Shown here: positions 13,038 to 27,172 of the stretch, piece by piece | How positions within the stretch are numbered: position 1 is the first letter of the stretch | Layout: each line of letters begins with the position of its first letter | Assembly: GCA_036785705.1 (NCBI GenBank) | Contig: JAWUZG010000036.1 | Coordinates: 12,581,501 to 12,645,500, forward strand | DNA from: Acanthornis magna | Lineage: Eukaryota > Chordata > Aves > Passeriformes > Acanthizidae | Length of the DNA: 64,000 bases | Reading direction: 5' to 3' | Position numbers and translations under genes: made by a program | The notes under the pieces: generated by a model | What the model saw: the letters and a program-made list of their open reading frames with translations, nothing else | Databases searched by the model: none | What the model was told of the DNA's origin: nothing

Positions 13038-16000
13038 TCTTTAATGGATGTCTATGTTATTGACAAATTGAAAATAATGGTTTAATAATTTTGCTCCAGG
13101 CAATCATTATTTCCTTGTAAAACTTTCTGAACTGAAGGATTTCTGTTGTGGGAGGTCTGTGTACAGTTGAAGCACTGCCTGATGTGTAGTTTGGATCATA
13201 TAATGGGGAAGAGAAAGAAGTACCTTGAAATACCACCATCCCTGCCGCACAAAACTCTGCTACTTGCAACTCCTTGAAATACACTAAATAGTAAATCTCT
13301 ACACAGAGGCATGTCATCAGCTCAGGGTGTTACCTAAGGTAGAATTTAAACAGCTTCATTCTTCTGTGCATGTTTTGGAATTTCTGTTTCTAAATGAAGT
13401 TCTGTAGGAGTTAGAAATTGTGAATATTTAAGAAGGGTGCCTGTGGATACAGGAGTGAAAAATAACATATGTTGAAGTACAGTGTCATTTATCTTTTTTG
13501 ATGCTGAAGAAAGCATGATTATTAATAGATCTTTTTTTTTAAATGTCTTTAAGTCTGACCTCTTTTTAAACAGCCTCCCTCTTACTTTTGGGTTAAGGGA
13601 TAATCAGTAGTTGCTGCAACAGTTTGGGACCTTCTCTAAGCCACACAGGATTTCTCATTAACAATGAAGAGGAGAAAGAGTAGAGCCACCAAACCCTTTC
13701 TAAATACGTGTCCTCTGACTGCAGCTGAAAGTTTTAGCAGTGAAGAGCAGTTCTGGCAGCTCTAGGCATAAGCTTTTCCCTAAGAGCAAGGGAAAAGAAG
13801 CAGGAGACAGTTTTTTTTTAATTCTCAGAGAGCTGAGTGGAATAGCCATTACACAGTTCTCTTTTCACCCATCAGTGTGGGAAAGCCAGATCTTTACTTA
13901 ACCATTCCCTCTGACACAGAAGCACCTCCCTCTTACATAATATACATATATAACATTAACTAACTGTTTAATTTAAAATTCATTGAATCTTGTCCCCTGT
14001 TTAGCCTTAGGGACTATCAAATGACAAACCTGGCATGACCTTTTTACAAAACCTGGTTTCTTATTTGCTATGACAAAAGGAAAAGGTTTATGTTAGTTTG
14101 GAAGCATTCCATGATTATGTGTGGAACAGCTCTGGCAGCATCATATTCCTTATTTGGTCACTCATTTTTGGCCACCCCTTCGAGAAATGTGGAACAGGAT
14201 TAATTTCCCCAACTATAAATGTCTGCTCTGTAGCCACCTACATCACAGCTAGTCATCTGGACTCCCTGTGCAGTGGGAGGAAAGAAACAGGGGCTTGTAA
14301 AATGCAGTCTTGCTTATTTTAGACGGCTCTTTTAGAATGAGATGGATCACTCTCTTCATGCATTTATTTTTCTTCATTTGCTAGAAGAGCTGTGAGATGG
14401 CAAAGACAACTACACTGTAGATTTCTGAAGATGAAGTGAATCATGTCCATCCATTATTATGACAGAGTCCTTTATATACAGGAGGCTGTGCTATCACCTT
14501 CTTTTATTTCATTCCAATGCAATGTTTTAAAGGGCTTCTGAATTTTATTAATTGTAAATGTTTTTTGATTATGTGTTTAAATGTAGTTAACATACTGAAT
14601 TGTTGTGCAAACTGTGTGAGGAAATCAGTGTTCCCTTCTCCACTATGAAGAATTTTAATCCTTCAGCTAGGCAAGGAAAGCTTAAGCAATATAACCAGCT
14701 AAGGATATATGCAATTATCTCAATATAAAGAGCTCATGTCTTTTATTCTAGACCAAGAATGGAAACAATAATCACATGTTGAAATAAGGCATTATTATAC
14801 TAGGAAAACTGTAGTCATTCTATGGAATTTACTGGCTATATAATACACATATTTATATAAATGTTATTATATATTTATTTACTATGTATATTAAAACTAC
14901 CAAACTCTCCTGGTGTTACATGTTTGTGTAGGTCAGGCCTTAAGACAAACATATTTTAATAGCGCCCTTGAAAATTTCATACCTCTGAACTGCCCTAACT
15001 TTGGGTGTCAATCAACAATGTAGAGATCTGTCTCCAAGTTAGCAGACTTCCTTTGTAGTGATTGGAGTGGGATGCATTTTAACATTTTAAGGGATAATTC
15101 CTTTGAACCAACGTACTTTAAGAAAAACTGAATCACACACTCAAAATGTCTGTTTCTTTTCACTGGCTGTAGTCTCACAAAAACTAACAGTGGTGTACAT
15201 TTCCCTCTCACATATGTCAGATTTTTGGCAAATGAATCCCGTCTCACTGTTTTCCACAGTCCTTGTCTTTCTGACCTTGTCACTGTTCAGGAAACACCAC
15301 CACAGTGGGAGTACTTGCACAGGCATACCCATTTCTTTCTTTTACGGGGACAGCTTCTGGCATGACTTGGATTCATGCCAAACAGCAGCCTTCCAAGGAG
15401 ATGAGAACAAAGCACCATTCTTCAAGGCAGTTTGAATGCAGCAACCTTATTTTGAAGCCTAAGGGATTTTTAGCCTATGGATGTGAACCATGTTACACCT
15501 GCATCTTTGAGGCTAGAGAACTCTGCCTTAGGGTACTTAGGCAGCAAGATCACTGTGTTATTAGGGCACAGGCTGGGGAGCTGCTTTCAGCCAATTTCAA
15601 TATCTAATCTCTTCTCCACCAAAGACGAAAGTTACTGCATGCCAGTGTGTTCACTACACTCAATACAAAGGAATGAGCTCAACTTTTCAATGTGGAGATT
15701 ATGGCCTGTGACAAGCTTAGTTTATGGCATTCATAAATGACTTTTATGAAGCATGATGAAATGCATTATCAGATTTTAAGTGAGCATGTTTCAAAAATGC
15801 TATTATGCCTGAGACTAACCCAACAACTATGATTATTTCTTTTATTGTTGGTATGTCTAAGGGAAAATGGAAAACTTCTGTGTGGTAACATTGTTCTGTG
15901 CTGGTTTTCTAATTGCAGCCTGAGAAGACCTGCACAAACATGTATTGATTGTCATCTGTTCTTACAAAACAAAAAAACTCTGTCAACTTCTGCTCCCACT

Positions 16001-18327
16001 TCTCACATCTGGAATTGTAGAGGGCTCTACCATGGAGTAAGCCCTGCCCCACACCTATATCTGACTTTACACCTCAACAACTAAACACAGGCCTACAGAC
16101 TTCCCGGTAAGTAGCCCCAGTATTGTGCCTATCTCTGCTGGTTCAAGTGCTGAGACTTCCAATAGGTGAGTTTTCAAATATGAAGATTCAGACTATGAAT
16201 ACATCTAGAAATTACATTTGTTGAGGTGAAACATTAAATGTTAGAAAATGCATGACTCTGCACTTATTAAGAAAATGGAAATAAAGTAGACCTGTCTGCA
16301 CTCTCTAGTTTTGCTAGTACAACTGGGCTTATTAATTCCTCCATGCTTACTGCCCAACAAAAGCAGTTGCAAATTTTTATAGCTGCAAGAACTCATTACA
16401 GAAAACAAGTCAGCTGCCCTAATTGTGCACAATTAGCAGCTCTGCCTTAGTAGTAACTTGGAATGGAAAGCAGAATTTGCCATTTAATCTCTTTTTCCAA
16501 AAGCTGTTAGTGACATCATTGTAAACTCTTCACATGAACATTATGTTCCTAAAACAGAAAATTCTTTTATTTGGTAGGATGCCTACCACAGTGGGACTTA
16601 TATTTCCATCCTTTAGGCCATAGCATATACAGAACTTTGAAATAAAACTCAAAATGTGTCAAACATCACACAAATATCAGTTAATTTCTTTAGCAATCCT
16701 ATCAATGCTCCAAATTCTATAATAGCTCTAGGGACACTACTTTTATCTGTCTGATAAATAAGGCCTTTATTCCTTTTTCAGACTGGGAAGCAGACGACAT
16801 TTTCATATTACAAAATTTTCCCATAAAGGGTAAAGTCCAAGAACCTTACTAATGCCAAGACAGAGACTTATTTCTTAGGTGATAAAAAAGGAAAGGGCAC
16901 AATGTCCAATATGTGCCTTCTGTTCAAATGTACCCTTATTCCTAAATGTTCTTGCTTGGAGAAGGTTCAAATAGGACCCATCCAACCAGCTGAACAAGTG
17001 TGAACTATTCAACAGTGAACAACTCTTGTTCTATAGGAGTTACCATAAATTATATCATGATAAAAGAAGTTACACTTAATAGCTTAGTCTAAAATAGTCA
17101 CATCAAGATCTTTCTAGGCTGTTTTGTGGCATAACCATCAGCTTGTAAGATGAACAAAGAAAAAAGGAGAGGGGAAAAGCAAATATTTTTCCTCCATTAC
17201 TCTTCAATGTTTACTGTGAAGCAGCTTTATGCCAATTTTTCCTGCTATGTATTTACATTGGTGGTCTCTCCTGGTCTACATTAGTCGATGGGAAGGACAG
17301 TCTACTCCTTGAAATAAGTTACTCTCATTTCCTGAATGAAAAGCTTTGATGGAAAAAGGAAATTTTCTTCAGTGATGGTATCTACTCCTGTACGAGGATT
17401 TCTGCTGTGTCAGTTAGGGCATCAGATTTTAAAGCAGACCAAGCCAAAGATTGCACCAACTTTTCCATTAAAAAAATGTATCATGAATTATTCGCTTCTT
17501 ACTGAAATAGTTTGGGTATAGTTGCCCTAGGCTAGTTTTTGCCCAGAGCTGTCATTTTGCTTCAGGGTTTCAGCAAAGAGACTACCTCTAAATGAGTTAG
17601 ATTAGAGAAAGCTGAAGGAAGAAACCCCAACATACCATTTCCTATACATTTTCATTACTGGTCAAGAATCTTTGAGAAATAGAAATATTCTGGGGGAAAA
17701 AATAGTCTTGAGTAAAGAAATGGTCTTGAAAAGTATTTTTGGGAAAACTGATGATAATACTGAGTTATACAATGCTCAGAATAAGATTTTGGGAATTATT
17801 TGGGTTTCATCATCTTTATACCTAGGTAGGACTGTATGTGTATGTGCAGTTAAATTAGCTGATGGGAACATCTCCAAGGAATGCATTAAATGGAATCAAA
17901 ATCAGGAAGTAAATACATCCATGTTTGCTGCCCATGTTCTTTGCTCTTGGAAAGTACTCAGGGTGGGAATTGTATTAACTTGTATTCAGAAGGTTAGAAA
18001 TCAGCAGATGGTGAAACTATGGTGTAATTCTCATGAACATGTATTAAGGACCCTGTTTTTTTTCCCAGATACAGTGCTGCACATGCATTATCACAAGGAA
18101 GTTCTTAGATAAGACACATAAGTCTTCATTCAAGCTCTCATTCAACACAACTGCATCTTTGATTAATTCATGAGCATCCTAGTTGAAAGTCTACCCAAAG
18201 ACTGTTACAAAACAGGTCTAGTATGGTTTGAAGGGGAGCAAATATTTAAGTCAGAGAATCTAACTCAGAATTGTAGGACCTGTATACAGCGTCCTGCTGC
18301 AATTGTGTGTGCCACTTCCCTCTGACT
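13038..18327. other. Intergenic, no gene recognised
   Basis: AT-rich unique-looking DNA. The longest frame, 17672-18112 on the plus strand (146 codons), has no domain, signal peptide or composition that I recognise as protein-coding. Confidence 0.55.
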
Positions 18328-18935
18328 GAAATCACAGAATCATGAGTGGCCTGCATTGGAAGGGACAATACCAACCATCTCTTTCCAGCTTCTCTGTCAT
18401 GGGCAGGGATACTTTCCACTAGAATGAGTTGCTCTAAGTCCCATTCAGCCTGGCCTTGGGCACTTCCAAGAAGGGGGCATTCACAACCTCTCTGGACAAC
18501 CCATTCCAGTGCCTCGCCACACTCACAGTAAAAAATTCCTTCCTAATGTCTAATCTAAATCTACACTCCTTCAGTTTCAGTCCATCCCCTCTTGTCTGAT
18601 CACTACACATCCTTGTGAAAAATCTCTCTCCAGCTTCCTTGTAGGCCCCCTTTCGGTACTGGAGTGTGCTATAAGGTCTCCTTGGAGCCTTCACTTTTCC
18701 AAGCTGTGTCTCAGCCTTTCTTCATAGAAAGGGTTCTAGCCCTCTGATCATCTTGGTGGCTGTCCTCTGAACTTGCTCCATGTCCTTCTCGTGTTGGGGA
18801 CCCCAGAGCTGGTTGTAGCACTCCATGTGGGGGTCTTACCAGAAGAGTACAAGGGGAATCACTGCCCTTAAGCTGCTGGTTATACTGATTTTGTTGAAGC
18901 CCAGAATATGGTTGCCTTGTTTTGCTGTTCCCCAC
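18328..18935 (-). mobile_element. CR1 LINE 3' fragment
   Basis: The left end (AAATCACAGAATCATGAG) is the complement of CR1 8-bp terminal repeats. It is followed by TCATGGGCAGGGATAC, CAGCCTGGCCTTGGGCACTT, CTCCATGTCCTTCTCGTGTT and GAAGCCCAGAATATGGTTG, the expected CR1 order. About 600 bp, 5'-truncated, with degraded frames. Confidence 0.92.
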
Positions 18936-20959
18936 CCATGAGAACAGAATTTCATAAAGATAGGAATTTTACACCCTCCAATCCCAGTTAAATATCTTGG
19001 AATACAAAAATAAGTCTCCAAAGTCTGAAATGCTATCTTGAAGCAGTAATAACAGTGCAAATCCTATTGCCCTAAAAGAAATAAAGTCAGAAAACAAGAT
19101 CCTACAGGTTCAGCCTGCATAAACCTGCCTCTAGCCTTTCATACATTTATGTTCTATGGGAAAATCCTTCTGAGCATGGACAGGTGATTATCTGTCTTGG
19201 AATACAGACACAGCCTTGGTAATTAAGTTTCTAACCAAACATCCTTCTGTCCCAACGCCCTCAATTAAAGACAGTTGCTCTACACTTTTGTCTGGAGCTC
19301 CACAAGTTTTTCTGTCCACATGCCATATCCCAAAACCCTGAAAGTGTTCCTAATATCAGAGATCAGTGACAAAAAAGAAGAGAGAGACTCCATGTAGGAA
19401 CAAATCCCAGTCATTCAAGCCAAAGAACAGTGCATGTTCTTGATACATGAGTTTGTCTCCCCACAGTATGTGTGCACTTATCATATGTAGAAGTTATGGC
19501 CTTGCATGTATTTTTTTTTTTTTTTTTTAATTTGTCCACTCCTCCTTATTATGTCCTGTATGAACGGGGTCACTGTGTTTTTCAAGTAGACTCATTGGAA
19601 ATACAATCACAGAGCTTACATTTTACCTCTGGAATCAGATTAAATTCACCCATGAAATCCAGCGTATAGACAAAAGATTTGGAAGAAAATATGTTGAGAT
19701 TTCTGCCAGAAATATTCCAAATAAAAAAGGATGGGAACTATTAATCTATTTAGTATCCCAGTCTCAATCCTCAGTCTTGACAAATAGAAGTACATCATAG
19801 AGTGACTGACACCTGAGCAGGCTGTGAATATTTTAAGAGACCAATGTGAGATCTTCAGAGATTCTTCAAGCAGGAAGATCCATTTTTAAAGTTCCCCTAC
19901 CCTAGCTTCAGTCACTGCAGTGACTGTGAAACACACTGAGCTCTGAGCTAGTTTTTGAAGCTATTTACAGATTCGCCCATAAAACCAGTGCTGCAAGTTT
20001 GTAAAAGAGATTTTTCATTTCTTGCGTCTAATGCATTCAATACGATAGAAGCAACTTGTCTGGCTTCCATTTGGGATCACATCAAATACATATACAGAAA
20101 TTCCATGCTAAAAATTTCCTTTTAAGTGGAAGGATCTGTCTTCTTATTTCAGTACTAATTGAAAAACAGTATGATTGTCCCTTAGAATCTGAATTACAAA
20201 GAGAATTTGGCCAGATTAATATTTTGTCTCATAATACACCCAAAGTATACACAGATGCCTCAGGCTGGCACACACCCTGGTCTGGTTTACTGTTGTGATT
20301 AAGCACTAGACCTGTCTACTTTTTAAGATTTTTTTTTAACTGAAGGTTTTTAAAAACAAACAGTATCAAAGTTTGGGTTGCAGTTTCAGATATCCCCAGT
20401 CTCAATATCATAAAGCAATCTCATAATGCCATACAGGTGAGCATAAAAGAAAAGCGCAGACAGTATCTGGAGGCTCTCCTGGACCTGCAAAAGATGGAAG
20501 ATGTAAAATACATTGTCCATGCACTTAGCTGACAGTGGCTAATTTTCTGTCTGGAAAATAGCTGCAGTAGAATTTACAAATGGAAATCAAGATAATTAAA
20601 TTCCCTAGGCATTCTCTTAAGAGAGTTCTGACCAGTTTAACAGGGATCTTTTCCAACTCTCACAATGTATGGAACAGCTACAAATGCAACATAGTAGCTT
20701 CTAAATAAAGTGTGTGCCCTTATAAACTCAAAATGCATCCAACTCCTTTCAATTATTTTTCAGCAATACTTAATTGAAAGAACAGATCAAGAATTTTATT
20801 TTATTCAGTGTTAGTGCCACAGCTGGGATCCTACTCATAATGCCAGAAAGACACTACCTGGGGAGGGATCTCTATGCCTTACTGCAACACCCAAAAAGCT
20901 CTCAAATATGCATTTGAACTGAGCATTTAATATACAGAATGATACAGACAACTTTAATT
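18936..20959. other. Intergenic, nothing recognised
   Basis: AT-rich sequence with a T-run at about 19510-19529. No gene seen. Confidence 0.6.
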
Positions 20960-22600
20960 TAAAATGCAGTATAAGAACAACTGCCTTGGGTTAGACAAAT
21001 GTCAGTCTAGCCTCTTATCTTTTTTCATGCAGAGTGAATGACCACCAAACCTAACAAGAATATGGTAAATGCACTGTGCTGGTTCACACCGTGGTCCCCA
21101 GTTTCAGTTTAAGGGACTGCTGCTTCTGAGCTGTTTATCCTCATGATTAATAGCTTCTGATGGACTATTTTCTGTGTTTTCTCTAACTGGTTTCTGAATG
21201 CATGGAATCTTTCAACAATCTCAGTGTCTTGCAGCACCAAACTTCACAGATTAACTACATCTTGTGTGGACTACTATGTCCTTTTCTTGTTTTGAAAGTG
21301 CCATCTGACAGTTTTCTCTTTGCCATCTTGTTGACAGTCATGATTTTATAAACACATATATCTTCCTTTAAATGTCTTGGTCCCAGGTCAAATACTGCTA
21401 GGCAATACATGTATATGATTGCTTGTTTACTTTCCTGCTGTTTTCTGTATTTTATTTCTCTTCCCCATTTTGGGGGTGGTGGGGCAGGTAACTGGATCTA
21501 TAGGGAGTTTTCAAGGAATGTGTGCATCATGGATTTCTACAAGAGATATTTTGTGTGTGTTTATTTCTTTTCTGAACATACATATCCATTTATGTAGGCT
21601 TTTTCTTTGTTTTTGATTGCTATTGAACACTGAGCTGAAGTTCCCAATGAACTGACTACAACGTCCTCAAAATACTTTTTTCTAAGTGACATTAGCTAAC
21701 ACAAAGGTTTTCATTATCTATAGCTTCTCAAGACTGTTTAACACACTACATTCCATTTATCAGCATATAGTGTCATTTGCACTTTACAGTGCAGCCACTG
21801 ATTACAGAACTTTACTGCAACTCTTTGGATTACCACACATCATGTTCACCCTGCTCCCAAATTATTCTTGACTACGTTTAATGGCACAACACTCATCCTA
21901 GCTTTTTATGAACTATACAGAGAAAATGCGTCCAACCTGAAAAACCACAGTTTCTTCCTATCTTTTAACACCTTAATTTTTGAATATCATAGGTTCACAA
22001 GAAGATCTCCTCCCATAACTGTATGGATTCCTTTAAAGATTTTGGAGAGGAATTGTGCCAAAAGCATAGTTTCAAATCTAAATAAATATTATTTATTTCC
22101 AACCAATTCACATCATCAGCAGTTTCTTCAAATTCTGATATAAATATTAAGTATGATTTCCTACACAAAAGAAGGGGTAGTTATTTGCCATCATATCATA
22201 GCTATAAGTGTTAAATTATTTCAGGTTTTAACATGATTTTTATCTCTTTAGTTAATAGGGTCTGTAGTTTTTTTCACCAGTACTGAAATGTTTTTAAAAT
22301 TAGTGATGTCTTAGCCATCTTCTAATTCACTGGTAACAAAGCATTCAGTGTAAGGATTATTTAAATATCACAGTTGGCCGTTCAGCAATTTTACAAGTGA
22401 GTCCTTTCAGAACTCTATAGAGAATACCATCTGCCTTAAATAATTAGTGCTCATTATATTGATTTATTTTAGAATGTCTTCAACTGTGCCTTTATGTGAG
22501 ACAACTTCCACAGTGTAATCTTGAAGGCTAATTAAGCTGATTCATTAAAATACATTATATATAGCTGAAGTAAAATCCCTTACAATTCTTAGGAACAATG
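20960..22600 (-). mobile_element. Very old CR1/L3-like LINE relic
   Basis: The plus strand from about 20970 resembles the complement of an ancient amniote CR1/L3 3' region: ATAAGAACAACTGCCTTGGG, CCTCATGATTAATAGC near 21138, AACTTCACAGATTAACTAC and CTTGTGTGGACTACTATGTC. Similarity is clearest at 20960-21500 and fades to the right, so the outer limit is approximate. Divergence is far greater than in the other CR1 copies here. Confidence 0.5.
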
Positions 22601-25600
22601 GATGCAAACCACATATGTAGAATGAGTGACTGTATCTTGGAAAGTTACTCCTGAAAGGGTTGTAGGGATCCTGGTGGAAAAGCAATAAAAACTCACTTGA
22701 AGGCCAAAGACATTGGTAAACTAGCTACAAATATTACCCTTCGAAAAAAGAAAAAAAAAAAAAAAAAAAGAAGTGAAACAGTCAGAGCTAAGACAAAAAT
22801 CAGAAACCCCTAAGTAGGAGCTTAACTGAAAATAGGATCTACACAAATTTGCCTTATGTAGAACATTAGTGAAACATTACTAGAGCACACCTGTGTTGTT
22901 GGCTGTTTTGTGTAAGACTCTGAAATATTGGCAACAACATAGAGGAGAGTCAGAAAAATAATCAGAAAAGTGGAATAGACTCCATTCCAAGGAATAAATT
23001 AGTAACTGAATAGAGGCCCAGGGGAGCTAAGTATCCACTACTGTTTCATGTTTTCAGAACAAGTTATAAAGCCTTTCCAGTATACATGCTTTGCTAAACA
23101 TTAAAAGCTACTAACCCCTCCCTTTCCAAATTTCTATCTGTCAGAGACATTTTTTTTCATGTGGGACTAATGAATTTAACAGTTACTTCAACATGCTTGA
23201 AAATTATATTGATTATTCCCAGAAATCATAGGCTGATATCATGATGGAAAAAAACTGGGGGAAATATGGATGCATGTTGATGTCAGAAATTCTGCAAGTC
23301 CTTAAATAAATGTATAAATAAATAACTCCGCTGACAGTGTGGGTAAGCACAAAAATGACCCTGAATTGCTGCTGACAACCTGATACCTGTGAGACTGCAT
23401 CCTTTTCTTTGGTAGAGATGCATTTATTTTCAGATCACTTGTCTTTCATGTACTATTGAATGTAAGATGTGTCTCAGTGACAGACTGACTGATTGAAACA
23501 GGGACAGAAACATCATTAAATATTTAAGCCATTTTCTGGGTCATCTTTGAGGACATATCTTGAAGAGGCCAGGCTGTCAATGAAGTTAAGAAATCTACCA
23601 TCATGTAGCTGTTGAGCCAAATGCTTATTTTGATTGGTTAACTTATGTAACTGAAAAACATTTTTTTCTTGAAAAGACCAGTGCAACCAAACCCAATGAA
23701 ATTGCTGTGGGTCTTCAGTAAGATTGTACAGGTATAGAAAACACTCTGCAAAATAACAAGAGAAAGCTCATTTAGCACTTACAATGGAAGAAGTCCTGTT
23801 GATACCTCATGTAATGTTGTTACTCTTGACAGAAAAAGCTATTTTTCTTGCACATGAGGTCTTACACAACAAATGAATCACACGATTTTATAGGAAAATG
23901 TAGAAATAAAAATCTCATAAATAAGTGTGATCAACACTTCATTACAACATGAGAACAAAATCATGACTGTGATTACTGTCAGGCTAACCTGCCTGAAATT
24001 TCCAAATTGCAGCTGACTAGAAATAGAGAAATGAGTCTCAGTCATGTGTATTTCAAAGTCAAAGTTTCCTGACATTTACAGCATTCAAATATGAACATAA
24101 GAATCAGGTCTGAAGTGAAGTTTTGGCTCTCAAATTGTTAAATGAAGACCTGGATCTATTCAGTGAATGATTAATTCAGGTAATTCAGAATCTGTCCTCA
24201 CTTACATTTGTGTCATTTTAGACGCTGTGTTCCCCAGCTCTCCTTTTGTCAAAGTTTGCAATTAACTCTCTCCTGAATGACGACATGAAATTGAGAGCAA
24301 TTGATCTGCTGGCACGGTATCAGTGCATCATATCATTCTGCTTCGTTCATTGATGAAACACAATGGGGAGCTAAACACCAGCCAGAAAAACTGGCTGTGG
24401 CTGCTGCCTCCCATGTGATTAAGACAGAAGGACTTCAGAAATAAGTGGACAGACAGAAAAGAGACTAGCTGAGAGTTTGAGGACATGTTCTCCCACAATG
24501 CTGCTGGGACACACAACAAGCCAACAAAGCCAACTGGGAGAGAATTCTCTAATGAAGGATATTTCCTCACACCTCTGATGAAGTTCTCTGGGAAAATGGA
24601 TCAAGTCTGTGTACCTTTCACATGGACCATTAAAAATCCCAAAGTTCCTAAACTCTGCACCCTACCTACTACTGTATAAGGACCAAGCCACTCCTGGCAC
24701 ACATGAATTTGGGAGGGGACTTCAAGTTAGTTTTGGGCCTCATGCAGCACACAGCAGCACGTGGCTCCCTGTATAGCTGTGGTTACTCATATTCTTTCTA
24801 CGCTTTCCTTCATCTTTGTCAGCTTCCTTGACAAAAAGACTTTTACTGCAGGGTTGCGCAGTGTTCAGAGACAAGCCTCTGGCAGAAGCGAAGTTCACGC
24901 CAAGACCCTGAACCTTGTCCAGCATGGATAACTTCACACTATATCATGTCAATCCAGCTAGTTTGACTCTGTCAATCCAGTCTCAGAAAGCTACAGTACC
25001 CTATCCTGTAGAGAGCAATTCCCAATACCTGTTATTGCACAGGAAGAATACAGACTAACGGCCCTCTTGGTTAGAGTATCTCCACTTTGTTAAAAAACTT
25101 GTTCTCAACAAGTATGTTTAGTCAGCAGAATTTCTGACACTCCAAGTTTTACCTATAGGATTACTTGTACATGCCAGAGCCATAGGACTGGCAAGTCCTT
25201 TCACCCCATTTCTAACCTCCATAATGTTTAAGAAACTGTGTTCTACTAATAGCAGGTCTTGCAGTTATATCTGTCAGGTTGTGTCCTCATACATGTCAGG
25301 GACCGGCAAGATGTACCTGTGTCAGAACACATGCTACATTTGTGCACCTAGAGTTTTCTTTTGTGCTTCCTGCAAAGTATGTTTAGACTCTCATACCTAT
25401 AAGTTAATCAAAGGAAAAAGGTCTTCAGAGGACTCTTTACCATTTCATGCATAGCAACAAGATAGTGAAACAGCCACTTTTAGCATCTAAAGGTCCTAAC
25501 ATACATGATGATTTGTCATGGTAGAGCTTGGGGTATTTGGGGCTTTTTTCCTAAACCGTGTTTATCTCTTTCAAAACTGTCTCAAACAAAACTCTCATAT

Positions 25601-26494
25601 CAGTATTAGCAGTGTGCACAGCATGAGAAACACACAAAAAACCCAAAAATGGCCAGCATTTGTACAAACGTAGAGTGGAGAAAGTCTGCAAAACAGTATA
25701 TGTGCTGGTGGAGACAGAAGTTCACTTTAAAGGACATGGGGTAGTAATATGAAGAGAAATGTAATCATATCCATAAAGCAACCACCCATTCTTGTAAAAC
25801 TCACCCTTAAGAGTAAAGTTAAGTGCCTAATAATTTCCCTGAGTTTGTGACAAGGTCACAGTGGCTCATGGTGTCATTACAGTTCACTGATCACTTTGTC
25901 TCACAGGCCGCCCAGACAACCTGAAGTTTCAAGGGCCCTTGGAACTTAAAAGTCTGTCTAAGTTCAGGGCACGTCAGCACTCTTCCAATAGCTCTTCAAC
26001 AGGAATTACTCATTTTAACCACAAGCATACATAGACTCCTATTCATAACACTCAGAGGCATCTTAAAAATCTGAATGCTCAGATGACAATCATATAAAAA
26101 ATCTGCTTTTTTGTTTTTCCCAAAATTTTACTTTGGTGGAAAACAAATTTGGGAGGGCATGACAAATATATTTATTGCTGTACTCTCTTGGTCTAGTGAT
26201 CTGATTTTTATATGGTTGTTTGACATTTCACAATTGGTTAAAATACGACATTACTGAGTGAGATTGGAGAACTGGAGCTTTGAATAATGATGTAAATCAA
26301 TTGTTCTGTCCCTCTAGAAAGTAATTCAAATGAGAAGAGGAAACAATTGCAATGATTTAATAACATGGCTTCTTCATAAAAACATGTTAAAAAAGTATCA
26401 ATTTATACTTTTTCTGACATCTTGAAATATGACATTCACTGTGTTGTGTTTAAGTTCTCTCTATTCTCTCAGAAATCTTCTGTGTTTCTACAGG
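22601..26494. other. Intergenic, no gene recognised
   Basis: AT-rich DNA with an A-run at about 22748-22768. The segment 24200-24330 is richer in non-simple motifs and is listed as a conserved-element candidate. Confidence 0.55.
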
Positions 26495-27172
26495 AAAGGC
26501 AAAGGACCAGGGGATGCTAGATGATGAGAGGCTGGACATGACCCAGCCATGAGCACTCATAGCTCAGAAAGCCAAACGTGTCCTGGGCTGCATCCAAAGC
26601 AATGTGGGCAGCAGGGCCAGGGAGGGGATTCTGCCCCTCTGCTCTGCTCTGCTGAGACCCCGCCTGCAGTGCTGCATCAGCTCTGGGGTCTGTAGGAATG
26701 GAACTGCTGGACAAGTTCAGAAGAGGCCACCAAGTTGACTAGAGGGAAAAATCATCTGTCCTATGAGGAAAGACTGAAAGAACTGGGTTTGTCCAGCCTG
26801 GAAAAGAGAAGTTTTCAGGGTAACCTAATCACAGCCTTTGAACACTGAAAGGGAGGCTACAAGCAAGATGGAGAGGGACTTTTTACAAGGGCATGTAGTG
26901 AAAGGACATGAGGGGAATGTATTCAAACTGAGAGTAAATTTAGATTAGGTGTTAGGAAAATGTTCTTTACTGTGAGGGTGGTGAGGCTCTGGAAGAAGGG
27001 GCACAGAGAAGTTCTGGATACTCCATCCTTAGAAATGGTTGGAGGGAGTTCTGAGCAGCCTAGTCTAGTGTAAGGTGTACCTGAGCGTAACAGGAGGGTT
27101 GAAACTAGATTATCCTTTAAGTACCTTCCAAACTAGGCCATTCTATGATTCTATAATCCTATGACTCTGTGA
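26495..27172 (+). mobile_element. CR1 LINE 3' fragment with terminal 8-bp repeats
   Basis: Plus-strand CR1 end: AGGCTGGACATGACCCAGCC, AAAGCCAAACGTGTCCTGGG, AGAAGAGGCCACCAAGTTG, TTACTGTGAGGGTGGTGAGG and CTTTAAGTACCTTCCAAAC. It ends in four 8-bp units at 27140-27171 (ATTCTATG, ATTCTATA, ATCCTATG, ACTCTGTG), the hallmark of CR1 3' ends. It is 5'-truncated. Confidence 0.95.

Noticed and set aside
12554..13085. Three overlapping plus-strand frames of 134-169 codons rich in Lys, Gly and Glu
   Set aside because: They are translations of the purine microsatellite, which cannot contain stop codons. All three frames are open at once.
17672..18112. 146-codon plus-strand frame
   Set aside because: No family signature, splice context or coding bias. 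Frames of this length are expected by chance over 64 kb.
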